Shown here one piece after another: positions 20,035 to 33,205 of a stretch of 64,000 nucleotides of DNA; positions within the stretch are counted from its first letter, which is position 1, and each line of letters begins with the position of its first letter. The translations under genes and the position numbers were made by a program. The notes under the pieces are model-generated. The model was not told the DNA's origin and made no database searches. It saw only the letters and a program-made list of their open reading frames with translations. This DNA is from Oscheius sp. JU75. Lineage: Eukaryota > Nematoda > Chromadorea > Rhabditida > Rhabditidae. Location: positions 3,038,001 to 3,102,000 of the forward strand of contig JASJZC010000007.1 of the NCBI GenBank assembly GCA_037178855.1, written 5' to 3'.

Positions 20035-23000
20035 TTATTTTGTATCGCACGTCGAGCTACACTGACACTTCCTGACGATGTTGAGAATAGACGTATACCT
20101 AAACAGGTTGCATTATCGTAGTCTTCAAAAAAGTACCCACGTCGTTCCGTTTTTGCAGTGCATTTTCACTCGTCTTTTCTTGACCTTCACAGCACTACAG
20201 CAAGACTAAAAAGCTTTTTTGGAAACACCATAAGCAACCAGGGAACCTTATTTTCACCACAAGTACCAGTGCATTCGGCGTTTTTGATCTCAACGGCTGA
20301 TCTGCACTCGCTTTCAACGTGATATCTTTGGTATTTTTCCTTGTTACACGTTACTTTTCCTGAATAACAAGAACCAGTTTAACATGTTTCGCCACTTACT
20401 TTTTTCGCAGTGGTTTCCCTCAAACTCTGGGTCGCATCTGCAGTTAAAGCCGGAGTTGACAAGTGGATTGCTTTCACAGCTACCGTGTCCACAATACACA
20501 CCTAAAAGCAAGAATCACTCGTCTTGATTCGTGATTTACCAGCACAAAGGTCTACAATGCTTGAGCAGCCCTTGGTAGTATGGTGAGATTCGAGAACCTT
20601 GGAGAAATCCACTTGGCGGTCGTTCACCACGAGACTACTGATACAGCCTGAATAGTCCCCGTTACATATGTGGGCACTGCTACTCTACCTATCAGACTGT
20701 TAGTGCCCATTATCTGAAACCTTTCCTTGGCTACAAGCATCTGTTCCTTCGGCAAGCCGCCTAAGTACAAGAACGTCTTTCCCTTCGTCTCGAGCTTGTC
20801 AATACTTCCGTCATTCGAAACAGACTGAGCCTGCTTCTCATCGACTGTGAGGTTCATTTTGTTGCCGCTCACTTGGATCAGTACTTTGTGAGCGAAGCCA
20901 TCGTTCACTACAAAACATTTGAAAAATGTATAGAAATATATACCTGTAGCGAAACTGTACATGTGGCTTGGTGGATTGTTGCCAATGTAGAACGCGACTT
21001 TTATTCTACCATCAAACAGTTCGACGGATATGTAATGCACGTCGCCATAGTAGAGAATAAGACCAGAACTAAATTGGATTGTCAGTTTATTGTCAAAAAC
21101 TTCTTTGCCTGTTGTTAGTTCTCAAAATGAAGCTGATGTTTCCTGTTGCCACATCCCAAGGGTCAAGAGCAACATAAGAGTGATGCTTCTAAAAATCTTT
21201 AAACACAAATGTTTTAAAGACACCTTGAATCCAATTGAAGTCTCTACGTCACACTTCGAGCCCGAAAATCCTTCATAGCAGCGACACTCGTAGTTGTTCA
21301 TTTCCTCGTTCGTGAAGCAAGTACCCTGTCCACAAGTGTTGCTGCTGCATTGAGCAGTATTTTGGAGATGAAGAGGAGATAGTAATGAAATTTCACAATG
21401 AGGACCAGAAAATCCTGTAGGACATTCACAGCTATAGGTGTTAAGACCATCCTGAACCATTAGTCTTGAAACTGAAATGGCAAAAACCTACCACGCACAA
21501 ACCTTCATTTTGACAATTGTGCCCGATGCAGTCATCAATATTTACTGTACAGTTAATCCCCGAATAGCCAATCGGACATTCGCATCTATAGCCATCCTTG
21601 CCAATTCCGATACACTTGGCTCCGTTGACACAAGGATTCAGTTCTTTTGAACAGAAAGTAAGTTTTTTCTCGCAATATTTTCCTCCAAATGTTTGTGGAC
21701 ACTCACATCGGTAGTTGTTGATCTGAAGGTTTCTCTGAACTATCGCCAACATTCTCATATACCAGATCGACACATGTTGCTCCATTTTGGCATTTGTGCT
21801 TTTCACAGTCGTCAATGTTGCGTTGACAATGATCTCCAACGAAGCCCTTCGGGCAGAGACATTGGAAACGGCCTTCTTCGACTACCTGAAGGAAATTGTT
21901 CTCCCGTTTATATGAATCTTACTTTACAGACAGCATTGTTGAAACAAGGATTGCCGTAACAGGCATCAATTTGAAGATCACAGTTCCGACTGTGATAGCC
22001 TGCTGAGCAGTGACACTTGTAGTCGTTTCCGCCAACTGTCTCACACGTAGCTCCATTTTTACATGGCTGTAGGAGGCAAGCATCGCATTTACTTGCAATG
22101 GAAAGGGGTTCAGCTTCCGTGCATCTGAAACACGCATTCGCTACGGTTTATTCGAAACCTACGTGAGCTGATGGGATTGTGCCGTTAGGACTAGCTGATT
22201 TTCTACAATTTTCGGAGATTGACATCGAGCAATCCCGGCTTCAACAAAACTGGTTTTAATCTTCTTGGAAAACCATTGCATTCGACAATCGCAGTGGAGA
22301 GAATTGCTGCCGACCGCACTAAAATCTGGCTTCAGCATCTTTTTAAGTGAGTCTCACATATGAGTAATGTTTCCGAGACTGGAAAATGCTGATTCCGGTA
22401 AAACGGATATGTCATTACCATGCAATGAAAGAATTCGTAGATTGAACAGACCATCGAATGCGAAGAGTTGTAGGCACTAAAATGTGGCTTTGCCTAGTCC
22501 GATGCTGATAGCTTACCTTAATTTTGTTATAGGATAAAATGAGAGTTGACAGCCGGCTCATCTTGGCAAAAATTCGGTTTTCAATCGATTCCAAAAGATT
22601 GTGAGACATGTCTCTTAAAAGAGCTCAATAAGGAAATATGCCGAGAACCAACAGTTTTGTGAGTTTCGTCAGTCCACTGAAAGCTTTGAGTGGAATTTCA
22701 TTGATCCTGTTTGAATCCAGGAAAAGTTCGGTTGTGTCATCTGGGATTCCAATAGGGATTGAAGTGAGGTTCTGAAAACTGACGTTTTTTGAGCAGTACA
22801 AAATTACCTTATCCGAGCAGCGAACTACTGTTAATTTACAAGTACAATCAGCTGGGCAGTATATGCCTCCTGCATCGCATTGAGGCTCATCTAAAACAAT
22901 AACCAAAATCTGCAAGGTACATACTTTGGCAATTCTTCTCATCCCATGTATTTGCCGTCAGTACGGACGAACATTCTTCCATGTTGACCAAACGAGAACT

Positions 23001-26000
23001 ATTGGCAGTAGCCCATTGAACAAGCGGCCAAATTTTACAATCACATGGAATATTGTTGCTGGATACATTGCTAAAGTTTTGGAATGTTATCTAAGCAAAT
23101 TTGTTTCACATTCGACGAAGTTTGGTCAATTTTTGAAGCATCGATGTGGTGATACATTTTAGACGATTATTCGACAGCGACCTAGAGATAAAGTTTTTCC
23201 TACTTAAGTTGTTGGCTTACAATTCAGTGAGAGCTGTGTTGGATGAAAGAGCACTTTCGCTGATAAACGAAAGTTCGTTTTCTGACAAGACACTGAAAAG
23301 TTTTACTACACTGTCGCCTCTAAAACTTACAGTTTTTCCAAGCTAACCAAATGTTCCAAGTTTTCAATATCAGTCAGTTTGTTCTTGGATAAGATTAGCT
23401 CTGTTGTATAGGTAGGAATATCAGCAGGAACGGAAGACAATCCACGATTACTGAAGATATGCATAAAAAAGTTATTAAGCATACTCACCTGCAATCCACA
23501 ACCGTACCAAAACAGTTGCAGTCTTTTGGACAATAGTGGTCAATGAAGCATTCATCGGCTTTTTGTGTGACCAAAATCTCGGAACCTAAGTTTCGATTTT
23601 CCGCCAAAAAAAGCAAGAGATACCTTTGCATTTGAACTTCGATGAAGGCAGTGAAGCAAACCGTTTCTTTGCTATACGCTTCGGCGCTTCACACCTTGCT
23701 CCACTCGTCTCGATGTTCTTGACAGCATGGAGTTCTGCTAACCATTCCTATAAACGTTTGATTTAGTCCTCAAAACTGGTAGCACACCAAGTTGCAATCA
23801 CAGATCAGTGGATTCTTGGCCAGATGCACAGTTTGTAGTTTGACCAGTTTTGCAAAAGAAGAACTGCTAATTGATTGAATTTGGTTGTCGTAAAGCGAGA
23901 GTAGGTTCAGGTTCGACAATGGATCCAGCACTCCTTTGCGTATGCAATGAAGTTGATTGGCGTTGAGCAACAGCAATTGTAATTTGGACAGTCCTTCGAA
24001 AACATCAACCGGAAGATCGGTGAGGTTGTTACCGTAAAGTACTCTGTAAGATAACTCCGTAGTATGAGTAAGGCTTCAACTCACAAAGAGTTCAAACTGT
24101 TCAATCCTACAAAAGCCCTCGGAGAAATTTCTTTTATCAGGTTTTTGCTCAGGTCTCTGAACTTGTTCTGTATAAAGTATTCTGAATCAAGCTTACAATC
24201 GTTGCAGGTTTCGCAGGTTTTTGAATGCCTTCTCAGGAATGTACGAGATCTGGTTTTGCTCCAATCGCCTAAAACACGTTTTCGAAGCAAACAAAAACAA
24301 TTACAATTCAGTGGTTGAAACTGGCAAGTTGATAGGAATGTGAGAAAGTCCACGATCTCTACAGTCCACTGTCGTTTCTGTACATGTGCAAACTGAAGGG
24401 CAAATAGCAGTTTCTCGACAAGATGCAGCTGCTCTTTTCTCGATCCCGGAGCATTTCATCAGCTGCAAAGTAGGAACATGGAAGCTATTACTTCAAGTTA
24501 CCGCATTATCAACAAGTTCCAAATGTTGCCCATGGAGCAAATTTGGCCGCATACACTTTGCTCCACTGAGATTGTTCTGAGAGACTCTTTTGACCCACTT
24601 GAGACGACAATCACATTGCCAGGGATTCTCTTGAATGCGGCTACAACAACATTGCGGAACTGAACTTTTAGACTTACAATGTTCGCAAGTTTGGACTGAA
24701 ATCTATCTCTTCCAATGTTGTCAGGTTGTTTGAATTAATCGTGAATGTTTCCAAAGAACTCCAGCTTGAAATCGTAGTAGTCTCCAGACTGAAATTTATT
24801 TAAATAAAAAGGAAAAGTTCCAGTTTTTCCTCTGTATCCTACCGAATACATCCTATTTATAGTTTCTCATCAAGTCTCACTTACCAAACAAGCCGGTTCT
24901 TGTCGAGCTGCAGGTTTTTCATGCTAAGAGGTCCCTTTAGTTGTTCATCGGTCAACGAACTCAGCTGATTTTCGCTCAAGTCTCTGAAATTTGATCCTAT
25001 TCCAAAGAAAAAAAAAACTCTCGCATCCTCTCTACTTCACACATATAATTCTGTTTTCCCACCATTGCCCCATTTTCGGGTGCATGGATGTGGGAGCCTA
25101 TCAATATGCACATAAGAAGCCCCTGTAGTCTACCAGACGGACAACAAGCGTATCTCTATGCCTGAACCACATGCTTGCGGAACACCTGATTTGAGAGCAA
25201 TTTTGCGCTGTGGCCCTCTTCCCGGAGCAGTTGGTGAAAGGCGCGAATGTATTGCCAGCTGAAAAGATCGATCAGCTATTTGTGAAATCTGCAGACGGCT
25301 CATATGTTCATGAAACTGGACCACCCGGATAGCATTGTTGTTCGTACGGACCAGTCGCTCAGACTTGTCAGAAATTGTTGCAATGCAATGACATGCGTGT
25401 CATCTGCGACAGGTGCCTTTGAGAAGTGAGAAGTATGGCGACGGGCCAGTCTGCATCAGTATCGAAATGCTTCGGGTCACTTTTGATCGTAGAAAATAAT
25501 TGTTCGAGCCTTCTTTTGACTCCAAAAAAATGGAAAGAAACGTCTCAACATTCATATATTGGATAACCGCCTGCTTAAATATACGAACTGGACATCCCAT
25601 GACGAGGCTACATTCTTTGTTCACAAAACACTTTTTGACCCCTTAGCGATAAAGCCGCCGAGTGACTTTTAATGAGAAGTTGTTCTAGCACTGATTGATG
25701 ATGAACACGTACCGCCGCTCTTCTACAAACACCGGCAAATTTACGAGCACTTCGTAAAGGACCAACTGCTACTACTTAACGCCCGTCTGGACACTGAATG
25801 GGCTTTGTGAAGGCCCAAGAAAGCTGGCCAACCTAATGGTAAGACAATTGCCAATTGTGTTTTTCAAGGGAGTACTGACATTGATGAATCTACTTTGTTC
25901 ACCATTTCTGAGGGTCACCGCCCGGGGTCTTTACGTACACGCGCACACCCGCGGCTCTGTTGAATAAATTTGCCATTAAGGACGCGCGTCTACAAAGAAT

Positions 26001-26750
26001 GTCAACAGTGAACAATGCCTCCTTGAACGGTACACATTGAGGAAAACAGGAAGGCCATATGATACCGCTCGAAATCTGTTAATCTTACAGTCGGTGCAAG
26101 TTGAGAAGATCTTTGAAGCTTCCATCGGGGACTTCTTGAAGGCGGTTTTTGTTGAGACGACTGAAATGAAGTGTTTAGTGTTCAATGCTACAATTTACAG
26201 TCTCTCCAAATTTATGAGACCATCAAAAGCACCCTCTTCAATCGTATGGATATTGTTCTCTTGGAGCTGTCTGAACTATAGAAATAGTTTAAAAAAGCTG
26301 GTACTAACAATATCCTCAAATCTCGCAGATGTTGAAGTTCGGCCTTTTTGACGGCAGTAATACGATTCTCTTGTAAATCCCTGAAAGTTCTTGTTACTTT
26401 AGTAGGAAACTGGCCGCAGTCAATCGTCCTTCACGCTTTGCCGCAGCCCGCATTATAATCTACGGATTATCACATTGTGCCTGACAATGTGCACACTTGA
26501 CCTAGACACTCCTCCGGTGTGAACTAGTCTAATTCATTACTTAGCATACATATGTCAAGTGAATTAAGCAAAGTGGTTAACTTTAGATGAGCGTAAAATC
26601 TTACAATCTGACTGTACTTGCTGGAATTCCATCGGGTATCCTTGTCAGCTCTTGACCTGTACAGACTACAATTCCCGATGAGCAGGAACACTTTGTTGGA
26701 CAGGCTTGCAGCTGAGCGAACTCAGCCGCAATAAGAAAAAGAAGAAACAT
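20035..26750 (-). CDS. slt-1: Slit axon-guidance ligand
   Basis: The ATG at 26750 ([16 protein letters not shown]) is a signal peptide leading into [14 protein letters not shown], the first LRR cap. Four LRR blocks follow, with caps at [28 protein letters not shown] and [14 protein letters not shown]. Next come EGF modules (for example [10 protein letters not shown] and [10 protein letters not shown]), a laminin-G domain ([19 protein letters not shown]), another EGF and a C-terminal cystine knot. The knot needs two small introns (41 and 43 nt) and reads [26 protein letters not shown], then [12 protein letters not shown]-stop. Domain order is exactly that of Slit, the secreted ligand of Robo receptors. 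Introns fall repeatedly at LRR boundaries. One intron in the first LRR block (about 24990-26092) is far larger than the others and contains decayed coding-like sequence. The degenerin gene lies 240 bp upstream on the same strand. Confidence 0.93.
25010..25990 (+). pseudogene. Decayed coding-like insertion inside a Slit intron
   Basis: The plus strand of the roughly 1.1-kb Slit intron translates, across frameshifts and stops, into protein-like pieces. They include [20 protein letters not shown], then [14 protein letters not shown], then [18 protein letters not shown], and [15 protein letters not shown] followed by [12 protein letters not shown]. These lie in order on one strand, opposite to Slit, and each is interrupted by stops. 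I do not recognise the source protein. It could be a retrocopy, a transposon fragment or a broken host gene. Bounds are approximate. The case rests on how protein-like the pieces look, which is a weak argument without a database search. Confidence 0.35.
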
Positions 26751-26989
26751 CCGCTATATACCGGTAGCCAATATGATTTCTCGCAACTGCAACATTGATA
26801 AAAGTTAAGCCTAGAAAATATGGAGAGAAAGAAATTAAAAGGAAATTGATAGTAGAAATTTACGTGTTATTTAGAAAATGAGAAATTTCGAGGCAATATG
26901 TGCGTTCCGCAGACCGCTGAGGAGGATCTCGTTGCCCCGCCCACCATGTCGGACCATCTCTTGGAAAATGTTAAGACCGCCATGAAGCT
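26751..26989. other. Short gap between degenerin stop and Slit start
   Basis: 239 bp between two genes on the same strand. It must hold the degenerin 3' UTR and the Slit 5' region. I see no clear poly(A) signal or TATA box. Confidence 0.4.
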
Positions 26990-29877
26990 TTATCCGTATG
27001 CCTTGTTTTTAGCCTTTTCAGCTTGCTTTTTCTTGTAGATCTGGTAGTTGTGCTCAGCACTCATGTACGTCGTCTCGAGGAAAAGAAAGACGAACTCGCA
27101 GCAAGTCAAAAACGAAATTCCGCACCACAGTCCCAATTGTCCACCGAAATCGGCAAGAAGATTGACAAACTGAAACCAAAATATCATTGGAGGAAAAATG
27201 TGTTACTCCATAAGCTTCCGATTCCGTGAGCATTTCAAAGTTGAGTTGTTCATAAAAGACTTCCACCATAGCGCCGTTTTCCCTGAAGTTGAACTCAACA
27301 AAAATACCAAGAACAATACTTGTAATGCTTGTTGCATTCCTGACTCGTCCCGTTACAGGATCCCAGCTGAATTTGCAAGGATTGAGAAGGCCACTTGGCT
27401 GGTGAGTAGGTGACCGAGTAGATCGACTGGCTACACGGTTGCTGACACCTGCATTTGAATGAGCCATGAAGACCACCGAGGTCGTTCATTCTCTGATCCA
27501 AGCACTTTCCTGAAATGTTAGGTTACAAGTTTTAGTAGGCTCATACTTGCTACAGGATCCGCAGCATCACAATGCTTTGCTCCTTCAGGTTTAGGGAATC
27601 TTGGATCTCCGCATTTGCATTCCTTCAAGACTAGCTGTTGAAAGCAAGATCGGTAGCAGCCCTAAACATTTTGTCGTGATTCTACTGAAAATACATACTT
27701 CGACTGAATATTCGTATTCGTCGTAAATATAATCAGCTGTTTTGCCGTCCGGAACACAGTCTCCGTAAGGTGCTGGTAGACGAGTCATTTTTCGCTAAAA
27801 AGAACTTTACATTTACTATACCCCTTTTTACCAGTCGCAGTCCGAATGAGGAAACATATCCTGTTGGAGCCGAATAGCCGAAAGTGTCAGGAAATGGGAA
27901 CTCTTCCTTATCATGAATCGTCAATCGTACTCCTGTGGCTTCAGTTGTTGGCATGTAGTCGGAAGCATTTACATAAACGAGCATTCGGAGACCGTACATA
28001 GGTCCTGGAAAGGTATCCATTGTTGAAATACTCAAACTCACCAGCTCGCAAACTTGTCAAATTTACGGTTCGGTTGTGATTGAATGTGAAACATGCTCCG
28101 AATACTGGATCGATGTTGGTTAAAAAGTCTCTGTAACAATAATACACACTAGTCTCGGACCGAACTTGCGCTTCAATGTCACAAGCTTTTCCGTTAAAAG
28201 AACACTTTTGAACAAGTTCTTTTTTGGTAGTGGAGAGCCTGGCACGGTCCTCCATAGACAAGGTAGCCATGGCGAACATGATATTTTCTTTGGCCTTGGT
28301 TACAATGGCTACTTCGTCAGTCATTCCCTGAAAGGGAAACATTTGAAACTCTATCTAGACTCACACTAAAACCCATAGCCTCTAGGAAATTAGGATCTTC
28401 GGTCGGTGTTCCTCCATTCAAGTACGTCCAAATCTCTATTGGCGGAGTTTTGCCATTATAGGCCACACAGAACTTTGACGGAGCACAGATGCATGGAGAT
28501 TTGTGACCCTTTGCTACAAACTTAGTTTTTTCACTCATGATTAAACTCCACCTGTCTTGTTGTCTTTAGTACAGAAAGCATGCTCGTTGCAGGTGTCACA
28601 TTCAGTATTCTCCCAAAGTGGGCTCAAAAAACAAGGCCAAGCATCGTGAGTGTTTCTGTCGAAAGCACAAATGCAATGATCTTGTATTCCCAGCGGTTCT
28701 TGGTACTTTGTTCTAAAGGCCACAGTAAGAATTGTAAAACGGTTTTGTACTGTTCCGATTTGCACTCTTCAAAAGTAGAGGATGTTGATGTCTCCATTCT
28801 AGATTCGTAGTAATCCTCATCCAGTTCCTCATAGTCGCCTGATTTTTTGTAATACGACAAAATTAGTTTCATTACCTCCAAGAGCAAAGGGAGTTGTAGA
28901 ACGAAGGTTTCTTTCGTCAATAGGCTCGTCATCATGTTCACCGGATCCCTGACCACATAGACATCTTGCATAGCCCTGAACCAACGTTTTCTAGTTTTCG
29001 ATAACGACTTACAGGCTCAAAAAAGGCTCCGTCTAAACTTCGTTTAGCTTTAGGTAAAGACTTCTCGGGAATATTTCTTCTCATTCTGGACGGGACAGCA
29101 TCTTCGTGACCTTCTTCTTCGGCTTTCACTCCGGCTTTGTCCATAGCACTGTCAAAGGCGGATAGCTGAGCTGTACGTATCTAAACCTTTAGTCTGCCTA
29201 CCGTCCGTTTGACCAAGTCCACACTCGTAGCCATGCTAGCTTTGTATGGGTTCAGGTTGCAAAGAGTGATGGCCGGGAACGGAGCAGTATCTGAAATCCT
29301 TCGATCTGCAAAATTCCTTCAAACCTACCAAATTTCAATTGAATGTCGACTATTTTCTCGTTTCGGTTATACTTGTCATAGACACTGTTAGCATTGATGT
29401 AGAGCATTGCCATGCATCCGAGAAATAACAGGATCCAAACGGTTCTAAATTGGCTTGAGGAGTTCAGGAGAATGTTCACCTGTAGTAGACATTGGGTGCT
29501 TGTCCGATCATGGGAATTCCATGGGCTGACGTTTTGTAACAAAACTCTCGCAAGTGCCAAGCCATTCTCTTGTCGTATGGTAGCAATTTTGGATCGAACT
29601 CTCCGGTGATGAGTTCGCACTGGGTGTTTCAATATTCAGACAAACGTTTTTATTACCTGCACTTCACTATCGGTCGAATTAAAACATTCTCCATAGCCAA
29701 AATTGCCAAAGTACTCTCGCTCAGTGACAAATTTAGTATCTTCCATGTGCATGTAAGCGATTGGATCTCCATAGACCTGATCACTGTTGAGAGAGAAAAA
29801 AAACGTTTAACCTGTTTCATGTATTCTGCCGACTGATGCAGTCGATCCCAGTTTTTCAAATTTTGAATCCACGACAT
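26990..29877 (-). CDS. Degenerin (DEG/ENaC) sodium channel subunit, UNC-8/MEC-4 group
   Basis: The ATG at 29877 ([15 protein letters not shown]) starts a cytosolic N-terminus containing [14 protein letters not shown], the conserved degenerin gating region, followed by TM1 ([19 protein letters not shown]). A large Cys-rich extracellular domain follows ([38 protein letters not shown]). Near the end, [15 protein letters not shown] leads into TM2 with the selectivity-type motif [11 protein letters not shown], then a short Lys-rich tail EKAKNKAYG and TAA at 26992-26990. The C-terminal tail and N-terminus most resemble nematode UNC-8, which acts in motor neurons; that subfamily call is a recollection and not tested. 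An acidic Tyr/Glu-rich stretch in the ectodomain ([12 protein letters not shown]) occupies its own exon. Confidence 0.88.
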
Positions 29878-30065
29878 TTTGGCAATGAGGATAAGAAGAA
29901 AAGACGGATAGAAGAAAAGCGGGCAGTTGTGGCAGCAGTGGATCCTTACAATCCTCATGCATTTCAAATGTCATTGAGCCAACACTTCTTCAATACTTTA
30001 TTTAGAGCAAGGGAAGCAGAATAGAAAATAAGATAGCATAAATGTAAATCTGTAGATAAATAAGT

Positions 30066-30788
30066 TTATAAAGTTACACAAACCATCAGTTCACGGCCAT
30101 CACAAATTCTGAATCCCACTAGATATTCATCGATTATTATCAACCAACCGTCGAATGAAATTTTGCCGTCACCATCCACATCAGCTTCCTCAAAAAGCTG
30201 TTCGATGACCACGCTCGGGAACGAGCTTTCCAAACTCAGCAACTTTACGCATTCGTACATCTCATGCTTCTCGATGAATCCATCTCGATCCTGTGATTTC
30301 ATTCTAGTAATGACGATAAATTAGGCACTAACTCTATCGAACATCTGGAATTGTTGAAGCAGCTGGGCATAAGTGTATTTTGACAAGTTTGATGATCCGT
30401 CCATCATTTTTGTGAACTCATCAAATGTTATGAATCCGTTTTCTGAGCGTTTTTGCTACATTTGTTGAAAAAAATATCTACGATCGAGGTCTCCGTGGTA
30501 CATAATGAGCTTTAGCTCTAAGCGACTGGGATTCTGCCCACATTTGCGCATTGCTTCTCGTAGCTCTTCAGACGAAATGAAGCCATCGTTATTGGCATCG
30601 AAGAAACTGAACGCTTTTCGATACTCTGAAACTGCAATTCGTTAATTGAACTCATCAACTCCCACCTTCTAGACGGCTTTTGTCACAATTTTTGGCGCCT
30701 GAAGTATGTTGCTTGTGAGGTTTCTGAGGCTTCGAATGAAATTTGAATAATTTGCGGAACTCACCTGCTGTCCATTGGTTGAAAACAT
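30066..30788 (-). CDS. Four-EF-hand calcium-binding protein (calmodulin-like)
   Basis: The ATG at 30788 begins MFSTNGQQ, joined over a 41-nt intron to KPHKQHTSGAKNCDKSRLEE. EF loop 1 is DANNDGFISSEE. Loop 2, formed across an intron, is DLDQNGFITFDE. Loop 3, also formed at a junction, is DRDRDGFIEKHE. Loops 1-3 have acidic residues or Asn at positions 1, 3 and 5, Gly at 6 and Glu at 12. Loop 4 is DVDGDGKISFDG, with Gly in place of the bidentate Glu at position 12, so calcium binding there is probably weak. The C-terminus after it (WLIIIDEYLVGFRICDG) is unusual for calmodulin. The stop TAA is at 30068-30066. It lies between the degenerin and amino-acid transporter genes; targets are unknown. 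Confidence 0.82.
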
Positions 30789-31272
30789 GCTGACTGAAAG
30801 AGTGGCTTCAGACTTGGGGCGGAGATGTCCTGTCTACATTCATCAAGCCTAATGACGCGCTTGCAAGTTGTTAAATGGAAATAGAACGGGAAATCTCTAG
30901 CTGCTCGACGAGAAAATCTCGCAGAAGGAGCGCGGAGGCTAAAGTACCTTCTAAATGTCAGCCTCTATTCTTCATCTGGGGGCGGGAAACATTCATAATT
31001 GAGCAGTTCATCTCAAAAATCGGACCCATTGTTCTTGTTCAATGAATCTTAAGTCCCGAACGGAACAGAAGAACAAGTGTGTGTGGAAAAAATTTATTAT
31101 ATTCGTCGCATATTATGCCATTTTCAATATATTAATAACGATGGAAAGAACAACCATTCAGTTGAGCTGTAGAGATCAGCAACACTTGAGTTGGGAAGAC
31201 TTATTTCGTCTTCTGATTGTCGTCGACAACCAAGAACAATTTCTGCGAGAAGTGCGTAACAGCTCCTAAGAT
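30789..31272. other. Intergenic, 485 bp
   Basis: Upstream of the EF-hand gene and downstream of the amino-acid transporter stop. A 75-codon plus-strand frame (31042-31269) is present, but it overlaps the expected 3' UTR and has no recognisable features. Confidence 0.4.
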
Positions 31273-33205
31273 TTAAATTGAGTTAATTTTGCGCCAACTC
31301 TTACTTGAGACCGAGTCGAAGAACTTCGGCTTGCTTTTCCACGCGATGAAAATGAGGTATACCGGTACAGCTGTCAGCATAATGGTGATTCCAATCACTG
31401 AACGATAGTCTTAGATTTTTATAACGCTCGAGATACTTACGAGCATCCTTAGTAGCTCCAAACAATGGTACAAGGACGAGGGCGATGCATCCAGCAAGGA
31501 ACACCGGCGGGGCAATCCAACCAGCCTGAACATTTTTAAAATCCAATGGGAATCCATTACGTACATGAATCGGACGAGGTGCATCAGGCATCTTAAATCG
31601 CAGCACAATCAGCGCGACGATAGCTCCTCCAATGGCTAGCCAGTAGCTGATTTGGATGTAGTTGATCAAGGAGAAAATGTTGTCAGACAGGGCGAGATAG
31701 CAAAGAGCCAGAAATCCCTAAAGCACTGAGGTAATAGGCTAATAGAAAGGGGTTACGGTGAAGATGACAGCAGGAATTGGAGTTCGGGTGTGCTTGTTGA
31801 TCATGGTGAGAACCTGAGGCATTTGTCCTTCTCGTGCTCCGACATAGAAAAGACGAGAGCTTGTGAAAATTACTCCATTTGCAGATCCGATGGTTGAGAA
31901 GGCAACGAAGATAGGCATGACAAAAGCGAATGATTTGAAGACTTTTTCAGCAAAGAGCTAAACGTATGATACGTTTGTAAAAATTAGTATAAACTAACCA
32001 CAGCAACAGCTGGAGTGGCAAGCATCTCATCAGGAGACATCACAGCGTAGAGTGCGACGTTGGTCAACGTGTAGATGATGGTACATGTTGAGCAAGAGAT
32101 GACGATGGCTAGCGGCAGATTGCGTTCCGGGTTCTGTAGCTCCTCGACAATGAAGTTGAGATAGTTCCATCCTTGATAAGCGAACAGTCCTGCGTAGAAA
32201 GCGAGAGAAATGTCGCCGACGTTGTGAGAACTTCCCTCCCAGATGTCTTCGAAAGAATCTCGGTAAACAGGGCTTCCTGAAATAATCCATAATTTTATTT
32301 CTGTTGGAGCTTACCGAAAATCATTAGTCCAATACCACTGCCAATAATAAGAATCAGGGCAAAAACTTTCGCCAGGGTGAAGAAGTCCATAACAAAAGTA
32401 GCTACTCGGACAGAGATACAGTTAACTGCAGTGAGGAGAACTGAAAAACGAATAAGAGAAACAATTTTTTGAAAAGGTACTCAAAACAGCAGCCGCAGTC
32501 AACTGAGGGAGACCATTCGGTGGTTCACAGTCAGGGTAGAAAGGCTTCAGCATGTAGATAGCGAATGTGAGAGCAACAATCGTTGCTGTACATGGCCTGA
32601 AAACCAAAGATGAACAGAGAAAACAACAAATTCATACCTGACAACAATCGACTCGATCCAGAGTCTGACAAAGGCCAAGAATGGACCGAACGCTTCCATG
32701 ATGTAGGCATAGTCTCCTCCAGATTTCCGAATTAGAGTACCCAGCTCTGCGTAACAGTAGGCTCCAATCGCAGCAAAAAGTCCGGAAACAACCCATACAA
32801 TGAGTGAAATCCCAACTGATCCGGCTTCTAAGAAGAAAGTGTGTAAATTAAAAAAAAAAGTCCAATTGCTTACTTTCTTGTACTCCAGTGGGGCTGACGA
32901 AGATTCCGGAGCCAATAATGCAACCAACAATGATAGAAACTCCATTCCAGAGTCCTAGTGATTTCGCTAGACCTTTGTTCTCACTCTGAAATGCTTGTCA
33001 ATAGATGGTGTAAGTTTTTTGACCCTGACAAGTTTCATTCCACTAAATGCCCTTCACGCTCGTTGTAAATGATGCACTGTCAACCGTGTAATCGAACAGG
33101 ATCAAGCATACTTTTAGGTGAAACAAAAACAAATAAACTTACCTCAACAATTTCAGGCTCGGTTTTTGGTTCTTCATGAAGCGGCTCTGCTTCTGCGGTT
33201 GCCAT
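31273..33205 (-). CDS. L-type amino-acid transporter light chain (SLC7 family)
   Basis: The ATG at 33205 gives [21 protein letters not shown], then [20 protein letters not shown] and the APC-family motif [10 protein letters not shown]. About twelve hydrophobic segments follow, with [32 protein letters not shown] and [15 protein letters not shown] typical of LAT/xCT light chains. The Cys in [10 protein letters not shown] sits at the position used by vertebrate light chains for the disulfide to their 4F2hc/rBAT partner, so it may be a heteromeric subunit, though not every worm AAT needs a partner. The stop TAA is at 31275-31273. TTTTCAG ends 2 nt before the ATG, with no coding exon found upstream, which suggests trans-splicing. 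Confidence 0.92.

Noticed and set aside
31042-31269. 75-codon plus-strand frame
   Set aside because: Overlaps the expected 3' flank of the amino-acid transporter and shows no recognisable feature.
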